From DASUAS01 sp963841415 (GTDB taxonomy: Bacteria > Actinomycetota > Acidimicrobiia > IMCC26256 > DASPTH01), in contig CAWJCN010000001.1 of NCBI GenBank assembly GCA_963841415.1, positions 1,364,001 to 1,428,000 on the forward strand: DNA of 64,000 bases, given 5' to 3'. Below are positions 42,852 to 52,442 of this stretch, piece by piece. Under the pieces are notes generated by a model, which saw nothing but the letters and a program-made list of their open reading frames with translations, was not told the origin of the DNA and ran no database searches. Positions within the stretch are counted from its first letter, which is position 1. Each line of letters starts with the position of its first letter. The position numbers were made by a program, and so were the translations under genes.

Positions 42852-44123
42852 GTGGCGGCCACGCGATTCGCAGAGACCGAAACCCCCGCTGACCTGCAGT
42901 GGGCGCCGCGCGGGGTCGCCGCCGTGTCCGTGAAGAGTCGACCCGTCACTCCGCTGCCGGATCTCGTCGACTGTCTCTGGGAAGGTGGCGGCTACGGCGC
43001 TCGCCGAGACCGTCGGCCGTTCCGCTTCCAGGCGTTCGTGCCCGACCCGATCGCGGACTGGGACCGACCGCTCGCCGGTCGCGCCGCAGAGGCTGTCGCT
43101 CGGGCGACCGCCGCACTGAGCGAGCTTCAAGCCGTGGGTCCCGGCCACGACCTCGCGGCGATCGCCACCACGCTGCTCCGCGCGGAGGCCCTCGGGTCCT
43201 CGTTCATCGAGGGCTTGCGGGCCTCGAACAAACGACTGGCGCTTGCCGCCTACGCGCCCGTCGCGGCCGACCCGACGGCACGAGCCGTGCTCGGCAACGT
43301 CCGAGCGATGGAACACGCGATCGAGATCGGCACGACGCAACGCCGACTCCAACCCGACGACCTGCTCGACATCCACCGGACGCTGCTCGAAGGCACCACC
43401 GAGGAGCGCTGTGCAGGAGTCGTGCGCACCGACCAGAACTGGATCGGCGGGCGAGGCACGAGCCCACGCGACGCCGCGTTCATCCCTCCCCCCGCCGACC
43501 GCGTGCCCGGCCTGCTCGATGACCTCGTCGCGTTCGCGAACCTCGACGACCTTCCTGCCATCTCGCAGGCCGCGATCGCGCACGCCCAGTTCGAGACGAT
43601 CCACCCCTTCGGTGACGGCAACGGCCGCGCCGGCCGCTGCCTGATCCACGTGATCCTGCGACGGCGCAGTGTTGCGTCTCGTCTGGTACCCCCCATCAGC
43701 GTGGTGCTCGCAACCAACGCGAAGCGCTACATCGCCGGACTCACCGACTTCCGTGAAGAGCGCACCGACGACTGGATCGGCGGCTTCGCCGACACGGTCA
43801 CCGTGGCCGCCCGAAGCACGGAGCTTCTCCGGACTCAGATCGACGGACTGCTCGATGTCCTCATCCACCGCGCCGGCTCACCGAGAACCGACTCCGTCGC
43901 CCGACGGATCATCCGGGGACTGCCGCAGCACCCCGTCGTGAGCGCAGACGTGGCAGCTTCCGCTTATCGGGTGACCCCGACCGCCGCACGCGCCGCCCTC
44001 AACCGCCTGGAGGTAACGGGCGTCCTCGTACCAACACGCGTCGGGCGCCGACGCGACCGCGAATGGATCAGCGACGACCTCTTCCAACTCCTCGACACGT
44101 TCGAACAGAACCTCGGTGAGTGA
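42852..44123 (+). CDS. Fic-domain protein, last gene of the van operon
   Basis: A 423-residue Fic/DOC protein. The N-terminal helical segment contains LGSSFIEGLRASNKRL, matching the inhibitory (S/T)xxxE(G/N) motif of self-inhibited Fic enzymes. The catalytic loop is IHPFGDGNGRAGRCLIH, complete. The C-terminal region (about 330-423) looks like a winged helix (VVSADVAASAYRVTPTAARAALNRLEVTGVL). Such enzymes usually AMPylate a target protein. The GTG directly follows the vanX stop, so it is probably translated from the vanHAX mRNA. The target and any link to cell-wall stress are unknown; a passenger gene is possible. Confidence 0.82.
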   Translation: MAATRFAETETPADLQWAPRGVAAVSVKSRPVTPLPDLVDCLWEGGGYGARRDRRPFRFQAFVPDPIADWDRPLAGRAAEAVARATAALSELQAVGPGHDLAAIATTLLRAEALGSSFIEGLRASNKRLALAAYAPVAADPTARAVLGNVRAMEHAIEIGTTQRRLQPDDLLDIHRTLLEGTTEERCAGVVRTDQNWIGGRGTSPRDAAFIPPPADRVPGLLDDLVAFANLDDLPAISQAAIAHAQFETIHPFGDGNGRAGRCLIHVILRRRSVASRLVPPISVVLATNAKRYIAGLTDFREERTDDWIGGFADTVTVAARSTELLRTQIDGLLDVLIHRAGSPRTDSVARRIIRGLPQHPVVSADVAASAYRVTPTAARAALNRLEVTGVLVPTRVGRRRDREWISDDLFQLLDTFEQNLGE

Positions 44124-44262
44124 CGCCGCCCCCGATGGCAAGCTCGCGCAGGTCACCATGGCAGCTGGGTCTCCGTGAACGCCGAGCGAGACCGAGCTTG
44201 GGTGTCAAGCAACAGTTTGTCGCTCCCGGCTGTAGCTGCGCGGTCATCATTGTGCGGGTCGA

Positions 44263-46038
44263 TCAGAGGTCGATCGTGAGATCGGTGTTGGGTTGTGAGC
44301 AGCACACGAGCACGTTGCCATCGGCGGGTGCCTCGAGTGGTTCGGGGGAGTAGTCGACTGTTCCGTCGAGCAGACCGGTCTCGCAGGTGTGGCAGACGCC
44401 GGTGCGACACGACCATCGCACCGGTACGTCGCAGGCCTCGGCCAGCTCGAGGATGCTCGTGCGCCTTTCGCCCCAACGTACGTTGAGCCCGGTGCGCACG
44501 AATGAGATGAGCGGTCCCGAGCCGGGTGCGCCCTCGGGCTGATGCGGCGCCCGCATCGGACCTGCGACGACTCCGGGCGTGATCGATCCCTCTGCACCGA
44601 AGATCTCGGTGTGCACGCGTTCGGCGGCAACTCCGAGCGCGGCGAGTCCCTCGCGCAGCGCGTCCATGAACGCAGTCGGTCCACACAGGTAGTACACGCC
44701 TTCGATCGGCACGCCTGCCGCTTCCAGTGCCTCTGGGGTGAGACGCCCGACCGCGTCGTAGTCAGTGCCCGCGCGGTCGGTCGGGCTGGGCCGGCTGTAC
44801 CAGATGTGACGGTGCACGTGGGCAAGGTCGTCCAGGAGTGCGTCGGTCTCTTCGGCGAAGGCGTGCTCCGACCTGTTCCGCGCACCGTGCAACCACCAGA
44901 TGTCACGAGTCGAACGGCTGTCGTGGAGCGCGTGCACCATCGCCAGCATCGGCGTCACGCCGACTCCCGCGCTGGCGAGCACGACCGGCCGCTCACTGTC
45001 GTCGAGGACGAACAGTCCGCGTGGGGCTGCGACCTCCAATTGGTCGCCGACGCGGACGTCGGCACGGATGAACTGACCGGCGGCGCCGCGCGGTTCGACC
45101 TTGACGCCGATCCTGTAGTTGGCATCCCCCGGTGATCCCGAGAGCGAATAGCTCCGCACGAGCGGCGACGAACCCGGGCCGGGCCTGAGCTTGAGTGTGA
45201 TGAATTGCCCGGGTTCCGCGCGGGCGAGGGGCCGACCGTCGCCGGACTCCAGCTCCAGGGACACGACGTCGCTGCTCTCCGCTCGCTTCGCCGAGACACG
45301 GAGCGTGCGGAAGCCGCGCCACGCCGGCGGCGGACCGAGCGCCGTCAGCCCTGCGTTCCCTCCGCCGGGCGAATTCCCGAGCCCCTCGTCGAGCAGCGCC
45401 CGCAGCGATCCCTGCCAGCCCGGGCTGAGCGCCGGGATGCGAAGCGCGCGCCGGAGTTGCTCGACATCATGACGGCCGGCGAGGTAGAGGAGCGCGTTGA
45501 GGTCCGCGACCGTCATCGCCCCCGGCCCGGTCGCGATCCTCATCGCGTCGTCGCCCGGCCGAACTTCGCCCTCTTCGAGCACGCGGAAGTAGAAGCCCGG
45601 ACGGCCGTGGGCGACCAGGAGCGCAGCCATGCGCGGCTCGTCCATCCGGATCCCGACCCGATAGCACGTGACCCGCGGCTGGGAGACCTCGAAGAGCGCC
45701 GAGCCGATGCGATACCGGTCACCGATGCACACCTCGTCGTCGCCAAGCCCCTCGACCGTGAAGTTCTCGCCGAACTGGCCGAACGTGAAGTCGTCGCGGT
45801 GCATCTGGTCCTGCCAGTACCGGTACGAGTCGAGCTGATACACATACACGGCCCGCTGCTCGCCTCCGTGACCCTGCAGATCACCCTGGCCGTCACCGTC
45901 CACGTTCAGACGCCGGACCGTTCGCGGGCCCTCGACCGACTCCTTCCAGATGCCCGTGAAGACTGTCTGCCCCTGCCACGTGATCTCCCGCGGCTGCCCG
46001 ACGTTGACCGAGACGAGCCTCGCTGCAGCCTGCGACAT
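44263..46038 (-). CDS. MOSC-domain/ferredoxin-reductase/2Fe-2S fusion protein
   Basis: 591 residues in three parts. Residues 1-220 are a MOSC domain with its conserved Cys in SQPRVTCYRVGIRMD. About 240-490 is a ferredoxin-NADP reductase-type module: RSYSLSGSPG, ASAGVGVTPMLAMVHAL and YYLCGPTAFMDALREGL. The C-terminal 2Fe-2S domain has CRTGVCHTC-x12-type Cys spacing (WSCRTGVCHTCETG and a last Cys in VLVCCSQP). YiiM-like MOSC proteins bind molybdenum cofactor and reduce N-hydroxylated or S-oxide compounds; here the electron supply is in the same chain. ATG at 46038. Converges with the fic gene. Confidence 0.85.
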   Translation of the reverse strand: MSQAAARLVSVNVGQPREITWQGQTVFTGIWKESVEGPRTVRRLNVDGDGQGDLQGHGGEQRAVYVYQLDSYRYWQDQMHRDDFTFGQFGENFTVEGLGDDEVCIGDRYRIGSALFEVSQPRVTCYRVGIRMDEPRMAALLVAHGRPGFYFRVLEEGEVRPGDDAMRIATGPGAMTVADLNALLYLAGRHDVEQLRRALRIPALSPGWQGSLRALLDEGLGNSPGGGNAGLTALGPPPAWRGFRTLRVSAKRAESSDVVSLELESGDGRPLARAEPGQFITLKLRPGPGSSPLVRSYSLSGSPGDANYRIGVKVEPRGAAGQFIRADVRVGDQLEVAAPRGLFVLDDSERPVVLASAGVGVTPMLAMVHALHDSRSTRDIWWLHGARNRSEHAFAEETDALLDDLAHVHRHIWYSRPSPTDRAGTDYDAVGRLTPEALEAAGVPIEGVYYLCGPTAFMDALREGLAALGVAAERVHTEIFGAEGSITPGVVAGPMRAPHQPEGAPGSGPLISFVRTGLNVRWGERRTSILELAEACDVPVRWSCRTGVCHTCETGLLDGTVDYSPEPLEAPADGNVLVCCSQPNTDLTIDL

Positions 46039-46286
46039 CGTCGAACCTCTCTTTCCCCGACCGACGAACGGTAGGCCCGCGAGGATTCGCCGTCTCTCGG
46101 AACGCCAGACGAGCTGGTACCCGCTTGGCATCTTCGACCCGATTGTCGTCAGAGGACAGGAAGCGAGACGCTGGCGACGGCGCCGCGTCTGCGCGATGGT
46201 GCCCTTACCCGCTCGAGGTCCATCCGAAGGACCCGGCGGCTACAGGAGCCAGCCATGAGCACACAGCTCCCCGATCCGCGCCTCGC

Positions 46287-46727
46287 TCACGCCGACGGAC
46301 GGCCCCAGAACCAGTAGCCGTTGTAGACGCGGTGAACGACCAGGCCCGGCTTGAGCACGAGCGTGTGCGGGATCATCGGATCGTTCCCGGGGTCCGTGTA
46401 CTCCTGGATGTCGAGGTCTCGCTGGACGATTCGACCTGGGTCCGAGAGGAAGGTCCATTGCGCGCCGACCGACGCGCGGAACTCCTACAGCGTGTGATGG
46501 TCGTCCGTCGCGATCGTCGCGAGCTGGGTGTACGCCACCGCGAATTGCGGGTAGGCCATTGCGAGTTGGAGGTGCTGCTGGTGCTCCTTGGGGCAGTAGT
46601 GCCCGCGCGCGAGCGTGAGGACCATCGGGTCGCCGCCCTGCAGCTCGCTCAGTGTGCGCGGCGTCTCGGTGTGGTCGGGAAGTTCGTAGTCCGGGAACGT
46701 GCTGCCGGGGACGATGTCTGACCTCAT
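46287..46727 (-). pseudogene. AhpC/TSA-type peroxiredoxin interrupted by an in-frame stop
   Basis: The first 80 codons encode a thioredoxin-fold peroxiredoxin-like protein: PGSTFPDYELPDHTETPRTL and ARGHYCPKEHQQHLQLAM, with a single Cys at the usual position. A TAG at 46485-46487 ends the frame, but the same frame then continues with EFRASVGAQWTFLSDPGR, EYTDPGNDPMIPHTLVLKPG and YNGYWFWGRPSA, then TGA at 46287-46289. Such proteins usually continue past YWFWGRP for about 25 residues, so the end is also short. A point mutation CAG to TAG and a lost tail would explain it; a sequencing error is possible. Confidence 0.7.
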
Positions 46728-46788
46728 GGCGTTGGCCTTTCATGTTGGACACGAGCACCGATCGCGACGACCATGAGGCCCAAGATGG

Positions 46789-48126
46789 TCAGCCGCCCGC
46801 GCTGGCGATCTCGACGCGCAGCGCCTTGAGCGCGTCGGCGTAGATCTCGGAGAACGTCGGGAACGGTTGGATCGTGTCAACCAGCACCTCGAGCGACACC
46901 TGGGCGCGGATGGCGAGCGTCGCCTGCTGGAGCCACTCACCGGCTTCGGGCCCGAGTGCGTACGCGCCGGTCAGCGGTCCACCGTCGCTGAGCAAGCTCA
47001 GGAAGCCGTTCGACTCGGCGTAGGCGCGGGTGTAGGTCGCGGTCTTCGAGATTCCCGACACCGGCGCGGTCCCGCGGAAGCGGGCGTCGAGCGCACCGAC
47101 CGACGCGGCCTGTGGATCGGTGAAGACGACCCGCGGGAGCGCGTCGTAGTTCGCTGCGCGCGGCTCGCCGAGGATGTTCGCCGCGACGATGTCGCCCTGG
47201 TACTTGCCGGTCGTCGTCAACGGCCAGATTCCGGTGACATCACCGATCGCCCAGAGCCGGTCACCAGCTCGCAGATGGGAGTCGACGGGAATGCCCTCGC
47301 GGTTGGGTTCGATGCCGACGGTCTCGAGCCCGATGCCCTCGACCCGAGGATGGCGACCCGTCGCGACGAGCAGGCGCTCACCCCGCAGCTCGGGCGCGTT
47401 CTCGAAGGCCAGGACGTAGTCGCCGCCGTCCCGGCGCACCTCCTTGGGATGCACGCCGAGCAGGATCTCGATGCCGTCACGCCGCAGGACCTCCACGAGT
47501 GCGTCGCCCAGCGGCGCGGGCTCATTGGCCAGCACGCGCTCCGCGACGTCGACGAGCGCGACGTCGCCGCCGAGCCGCTGGACCGCCTGGGCCATCTCGA
47601 CGCCGACCGGTCCCGCGCCGATGATCAGCAGCCGGCGCGGGACGGCGGTCATCCCGGTCACTTCGCGGTTGGTCCAGACGCCCTCGAGCCCGGCGAGCCC
47701 CGGAATCGGGGGCAGGTTCGGGTCCGCGCCGGTGGCGACGACGACGTGGTCGGCGGTGTGTCGCACGCCGTCGACCTCGACCGCGCCGATGCCCGCGAGC
47801 CGGCCGGTCCCGCGGAGCAAGTCGATGCCCTGGTCGGTGAGCCACTTGTCGGCGCTCGTGTCGGTGTGCTTCGACACCATGTAGTCGCGCCAGGCGAGCG
47901 CGGCGTCGACGTCGACCTGGGCACTTGCCGCGGCCTCGTTCGCCTCGTGCACGGCCTCGCCCGGGCGGAGCAGCGTCTTCGACGGGATGCACGCCCAGTA
48001 CGAGCACTCACCACCCACGAGCTCGCGTTCGACCACTGCGACGCGGAGCCCTCCGTCAGCGAGCGCGCCGGCGCAGTGCTCGCCGGGCGCGCCGGCGCCG
48101 AGGACAATGACGTCGTAATCGCTCAC
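46789..48126 (-). CDS. FAD-dependent pyridine nucleotide-disulfide oxidoreductase
   Basis: A 445-residue class I flavoprotein disulfide reductase: FAD loop VIVLGAGAPGEHCAG, redox pair GGECSYWACIPSKTLL (CxxxxC), NAD(P) loop LLIIGAGPVGVEMAQ, second FAD segment RLWAIGDVTGI, and a dimerisation domain from about 330. The final His-Glu pair of lipoamide or mercuric reductases is not evident at the C-terminus, so the electron acceptor is unclear. GTG at 48126 overlapping the VOC gene stop (GTGA). Confidence 0.82.
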   Translation of the reverse strand: MSDYDVIVLGAGAPGEHCAGALADGGLRVAVVERELVGGECSYWACIPSKTLLRPGEAVHEANEAAASAQVDVDAALAWRDYMVSKHTDTSADKWLTDQGIDLLRGTGRLAGIGAVEVDGVRHTADHVVVATGADPNLPPIPGLAGLEGVWTNREVTGMTAVPRRLLIIGAGPVGVEMAQAVQRLGGDVALVDVAERVLANEPAPLGDALVEVLRRDGIEILLGVHPKEVRRDGGDYVLAFENAPELRGERLLVATGRHPRVEGIGLETVGIEPNREGIPVDSHLRAGDRLWAIGDVTGIWPLTTTGKYQGDIVAANILGEPRAANYDALPRVVFTDPQAASVGALDARFRGTAPVSGISKTATYTRAYAESNGFLSLLSDGGPLTGAYALGPEAGEWLQQATLAIRAQVSLEVLVDTIQPFPTFSEIYADALKALRVEIASAGG

Positions 48127-48785
48127 TCCGGCGGTTCGCCGCCGGTCTGCTCCGCCAGCATGAACGCGGCGTACCACGCAGGCCAGTCCTCGTCCCGCTC
48201 ACCTGTGCGCTTCTCGTGCTCGCCGTGCGCCGCCTCCGCGCGCTTGAGTGCCCGCGAGAGCTCGTCGGCGGAGGTGAACGTCGCGCGGTTCGCGTCGACG
48301 CGACCGGGCAGCCGGCTGGTGATCTCCTGCAGCTGCCAGACATTCCCGTCCGGATCACGGAACTCCGAGAACGACGCGTACGTTCGCCGTTCGGGGTCAG
48401 GACCCTTCGCCCGGACGCTCTCGGTGAAGCGGTCGTACCCGCCAGTCGAGTCGTGGAAGACCTCAGCGTCGAGACCGTGCGCGACGAGATCGTCGTGCGC
48501 GGTCTCGATGTCAGAGACGACGAGAAGGTTGACGGCCGACCCCGGTGCAGCCGATGTGAGGCCGGACCCGAACTGGATCGAGCACCCCGACCCCGGAGGG
48601 TTGAACTGGACGATCCGGAAGTCGCCAGCTCCGAGGTCGGCGTCGAGCCGCCACCCGAGACCCTCGTAGAACGCCTTCGCTCCGTCGACGTCCGAGACGG
48701 GGATGACGACCGTCTCGAGAGTCATGTCGACGTGCACGACGCCCGGGTCGGTCACCGCGCGGCCGGGGACCTCGGTGGTGCTCAC
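48123..48785 (-). CDS. VOC (glyoxalase-like) family protein
   Basis: A 220-residue protein. Residues about 20-150 form the paired beta-alpha-beta modules of the vicinal oxygen chelate fold (VVIPVSDVDGAKAFYEGLGW and ASFSEFRDPDGNVWQLQEI, in which the last Glu is a metal ligand type). The tail of about 70 residues is acidic and helical (SADELSRALKRAEAAHGEHE). Coupled by a 4-bp overlap to the flavoprotein downstream. GTG start at 48785. Confidence 0.8.
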   Translation of the reverse strand: MSTTEVPGRAVTDPGVVHVDMTLETVVIPVSDVDGAKAFYEGLGWRLDADLGAGDFRIVQFNPPGSGCSIQFGSGLTSAAPGSAVNLLVVSDIETAHDDLVAHGLDAEVFHDSTGGYDRFTESVRAKGPDPERRTYASFSEFRDPDGNVWQLQEITSRLPGRVDANRATFTSADELSRALKRAEAAHGEHEKRTGERDEDWPAWYAAFMLAEQTGGEPPE

Positions 48786-48912
48786 GGGGCGTCTCCTCTT
48801 CTTGTCGGAAACCCACGGTCGCGCGGCATCACGGTCGGGTCAACCGACAGTGTGGAAACGTTTCGATGCAGCAGCTACCGATCGAATCAAGGGCCGTATC
48901 GCACGCTCCGCA

Positions 48913-49365
48913 CTACGACGTGCTCTCTGGGTCCGGGTGCAGACCTCGAGGGGCAGCCGTGGTCTGGCCGACCTCGATGAGGTGACCATCCGGATCGCGG
49001 ATGTAACAGCGGATCTCGGTTTCGTGTTGCTTCGGGGTCGTGAGGAACTCCGCCCCACGCGCGCTCCATTCCGCGTACACAGAGTCGATGTCGGCGACCC
49101 GGATGTTGAGAAAGCTGCTGGTCCGATTCGGGTCTGGCGGGATCTCGAGGGTGACGGTCGGCTTGTCGTCGGTCGGGCCACCGCCGCGATTGATGATGAT
49201 CCAGCCATTCGCGAGCGCAACATAAGAGGGCTCTCCGGTCGTGACGGCCTGACCGCCGAGCACCTCGGTGTAGAAGAGACGAGAACGTTCGACGTCCTCC
49301 GACACGATGAAGTGCGCGAGAACGATCCCCTGGGCGGGGGCGGGAAACGGCGGTGTCGCAGACAC
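48913..49365 (-). CDS. VOC (glyoxalase-like) family protein
   Basis: A 150-residue protein of the vicinal oxygen chelate fold: VLAHFIVSEDVERSRLFYTE at the start, TSSFLNIRVADIDSVYAEW for the second module, and CYIRDPDGHLIEVGQTT at the end. GTG at 49365. Lies between the flavoprotein/VOC pair and the decayed recombinase. Possibly a resistance or lyase-type protein; no substrate can be named. Confidence 0.78.
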   Translation of the reverse strand: MSATPPFPAPAQGIVLAHFIVSEDVERSRLFYTEVLGGQAVTTGEPSYVALANGWIIINRGGGPTDDKPTVTLEIPPDPNRTSSFLNIRVADIDSVYAEWSARGAEFLTTPKQHETEIRCYIRDPDGHLIEVGQTTAAPRGLHPDPESTS

Positions 49366-49441
49366 TGGCGCTCCTTGGGTCCTGGCGGTGGTGGCCTCGT
49401 ACTTCAATCCTGTTGCACAAGCGACGACTTCGCACTTGAGA

Positions 49442-49740
49442 TCAACATTGGCCGTTCGCCTTCGGCCTGATGAGCTGGCCCAGGACTTCGGCAACGGCGC
49501 GGTCGTTGCCCTGCACGCGGTGGATGTAGATGTCGAGCATGATCGACGGGGAGAGGGGTGCCCGAGGCGCGCCGACACGGTGCGGATGTCGGCGCCGGCA
49601 GCGACGAGCTGACTCCCGACGAAGTTGCGGAGGTCGTGCAGCCGAACTCCCTCGATCTTGGTCCGCTCGATCTTGGTCCGCTCGCAGAGGCGAACGAACC
49701 GACGCGGGAGCAACGAAGTGATGGACACAACCTCGGGACG
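49442..49740 (-). pseudogene. Remnant of a tyrosine recombinase/integrase
   Basis: Only the C-terminal catalytic part survives. GVRLHDLRNFVGSQLVAAG and RTVSARLGH carry the His-x-x-Arg and Gly-His motifs of the integrase core. After LGHPSP the frame shifts by one base, and MLDIYIHRVQGNDRAVAEV with the nucleophilic Tyr follows to the TGA at 49442. The N-terminal arm and core-binding domain and the first catalytic Arg are missing. The remnant is 58 bp from the 3' end of tRNA-Val, the normal place for an integrase next to its attachment site. Confidence 0.72.
49651..49680. repeat. 15-bp tandem duplication in the recombinase remnant
   Basis: CTCGATCTTGGTCCG occurs twice in a row (49651-49665 and 49666-49680), giving the repeated residues ERTKI-ERTKI on the minus strand. 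It is a simple slippage-type duplication and part of the decay of this gene. Confidence 0.8.
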
Positions 49741-49744
49741 CGAA

Positions 49745-49770
49745 TCAGGGGCCCTCGAAAGGGCCCCTGA
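49745..49770 (-). terminator. Terminator after tRNA-Val
   Basis: TCAGGGGCCCT (49745-49755), CGAA loop and AGGGCCCCTGA (49760-49770): perfect 11-bp arms with a tetraloop, 28 bp past the tRNA 3' end on the minus strand. It also lies next to the recombinase remnant. Confidence 0.7.
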
Positions 49771-49797
49771 CCTGCATGTCTTCATGTGTCGTCACCG

Positions 49798-49869
49798 TGG
49801 GCGATAGCAGATTTGAACTGCTGACCCCTTCCGTGTCAAGGAAGTGCTCTCCCCCTGAGCTAATCGCCC
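49798..49869 (-). tRNA. tRNA-Val (anticodon GAC)
   Basis: A 72-nt cloverleaf on the minus strand. The acceptor GGGCGAT pairs with ATCGCCC with discriminator A, the D arm is GCTC-AGGGGGA-GAGC, the anticodon arm CTTCC-TTGACAC-GGAAG (GAC, so Val GUC/GUU), and the T arm AGCAG-TTCAAAT-CTGCT. No CCA is encoded. Tyrosine recombinases often use the 3' end of such genes as attB, which fits the recombinase remnant alongside. Confidence 0.95.
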
Positions 49870-49894
49870 GGTGAGCCGGTCATGGTAGCGAAGC

Positions 49895-52442
49895 TCACTC
49901 CGTGGCGATGGCCTCGAGGACGTCGAGGCGCGACGCCGCGCCAGGCCGGGAAGACCGCCGCGAGCACGCCGGCGACCATCGAGCCGACCACGAACAGCAA
50001 CACCTCGACGACCGGGATCCGGAACACGGTGATGCCCTGCTGCTCGAGCGCCCGGGCGAACGCCCAGCCCCACAGCATCCCGAGCGCGAGGCCGACCAGC
50101 CCTCCGAGCACCGCGATCAACACCGACTCCCATCGCACCATCCGCCGCACCTGACGCCGCGACATCCCCACGACGCGCAGCAGCCCCAGCTCCCGAGTGC
50201 GCTCGAACACGGACAACGCCAGCGTGTTGATAATCCCGAGGATGGCGATGAGCTCCGACAGCGCGAGGATCGCGATCAGCACGGTGAGGAACTGGTCGAC
50301 CTGCGCCTGCTGATCGTCGCGGAACTGCGCGCGCGTGAGCACGTCGATGTTGGGGAAGTCGTTCGCCAGCGCGCGCCGCAGAGCGCGCTGGTTCGCGCGC
50401 GTCTCGCCGCCATCGGTCTGCACGAGCACCAGCGAGTCCTGCGGTGTGCCACCGCTGCCGAACTCGATGGTCGCAGGGTCGACGATCACCGGAATCGACT
50501 GGCCGAACAGCCCGAGGAAGTTCTGCTGTCGGTAGATCGCACGCACCACCAGCGGCGCCTGCCCATGGGAGAAGAGCACCGGCAGCGCGTCGCCCACGCC
50601 GACGCCCGCGTGGCGCGCCAGCTCGTCGCTGATCAGCACCCCGGTGTCGTCCAAGGCGCTCGCGTCGCCGCTGACGACGTCGAGGTCGACGACCTTGCCC
50701 AGCAGCGCCGGATCGAGGCCGCCCACCGTGGTGGCGTCGCCGTCGACCTGACCATCGGTGAAGCGCATCGGCGCCGCCGTGGTGACGGCGGGGAGGTCGC
50801 GCAGGCGGGCAGCGACCTCCGTGGAGAAACCGGCGAACCCGCCGGACTTCACGACGTAGTCGGCTCGCAGTCCCGACGCGGTGCTCTCCCCCACCGACGC
50901 GCGCGCCGAGGCGCCGAACGTGGCGGTGAGCCCCACCAGGGCCAGCCCGATCACCAGCGCGCTGGCGGTGATCGCGGTGCGGCGCGGGTTGCGCATCGCG
51001 TTGGCGCGCGCCAACACCCCGGGTGGGCCCGAACGCCGGGCGGGCGCGCCGAGCGCGCGCATGGCCGGGCGCACGACTGCGGGCAGGATCATCACCACAC
51101 CGACGAGCACGCTGAACGCGCCGAGCGCCACCACCTGCACCTGGTCGAGGATCCCGCTGGCGTCACGCGCGCGGGACAGCCCGTCGAGCAGGAGCCCGGC
51201 GCCCGCAACCAGCACCACGAGACCGAACGCGATCCGTCGTCCGAAGGCGCCGACGGCCCGCTCGGGCACGTCGGCGATGGCCGCCACCGGAGGCACCCGC
51301 GCCGCGCGGACCGCCGGGATCGCGGCCGCGACCACGGTGACGAGCACCCCGACCACCAGCGAGACGACGACGGTGCGGCCGAGCACGACGGTCGACGTGG
51401 CCGGGAGGTCGAGTCCGACCTGGCGCAGCAGCTCGAGGAGACCCGCGCCGAGCGCGATGCCGGCGAGGAGGCCGAGGGCCGACGCGACCACGCCGACCGC
51501 GAACGCCTCCAGCGCCACCGACCGCACGACCTGGCCGCCTGTCGCGCCCATCGCCCGCAGCAGGCCCAGCTCGCGGGTGCGCTGCGCCACGAGGATCGTG
51601 AACGTGTTGAAGATGATGAAGGCGCCGACCACCACACCGATCGCCGCGAACCCGAGCAGCGCGTCGGTGAAGAACCCGAGGAACTGGCGCACCGGCTTGC
51701 CGACCTGGAGCGTCGCCTGGGACCGGGTGAGCACGTCGTAGTCGGGGCCGAGCGCGGCTTCGATGCGGGCCTGCAGGTCGCGGGTGGTGACGTCGCGGTC
51801 TCGCTGCACGTAGATCGAGTCGACCGACGATCCGGCGTCGAACTCGCGCTGCGCGGTGGCGAAGTCGAAGGCTGCGAACGTCACCGCACCGAAGTCGGTC
51901 GTGTCGCCGAAGCCGAAGATGCCGACGATCCGATGCTCCTCGGCCGCGCCGCTCAAGAGGATCCGCACGCGGTCGCCGACGTGGTAGCCGTGCCTGGCGG
52001 CCGTGCCGGCGTCCATGGCGACCTCACCCGACCCGCTCGGTGCCCGTCCGTCGGTGAGACGAAGGGGCCCCTTCACCCACGAGATCCCGATGGTGGGTGG
52101 CCCGTCGCCACCGATGGTGTGGCCGTCGGCGTCGACGAACTGCGCCGACGTGGTCTGGACGAACCCTTGCGCCGTGCGCACGCCGGGGACGGCGGCCACC
52201 TGCCCGACGATCGAATCGGGGACGCGGCCGGGGTTGGACGCGTCACCGAGCGCCGACGCGCCCTGCACCCGCAGGTCGATCCCGGAGAGCGTCTCGGCGA
52301 AGACGGCGTCGAAGGACCGCTTCACCGAGTCGGTCAGCACGTAGGTGGCGCTGACGAAGCTCACCCCGAGCAGGATCGCCAGCGCGGTCAGGGCAAGTCG
52401 CACCTTTCGGGCGAAGAGTCCCCTGATCGTGGCCTTCCACAT
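49895..52442 (-). CDS. FtsX-like ABC transporter permease (C-terminal frame break)
   Basis: About 849 residues. N-terminal membrane helix (LALTALAILLGVSFVSATYV), a large extracytoplasmic domain, three or four helices around FLGFFTDALLGFAAIGVVVG and RTRELGLLRAMGATGGQV, a second copy of this architecture (RRTAITASALVIGLALVG to FERTRELGLLRVVGMSRRQV), and a last helix pair. This duplicated MacB/LolE-like layout is typical of FtsX-family exporters. The frame breaks after FPAWR near 49936; in the shifted frame the normal ending ASRLDVLEAIATE and TGA at 49895 follow. The unshifted frame would run into the tRNA gene. No ATPase gene is adjacent. Confidence 0.8.
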
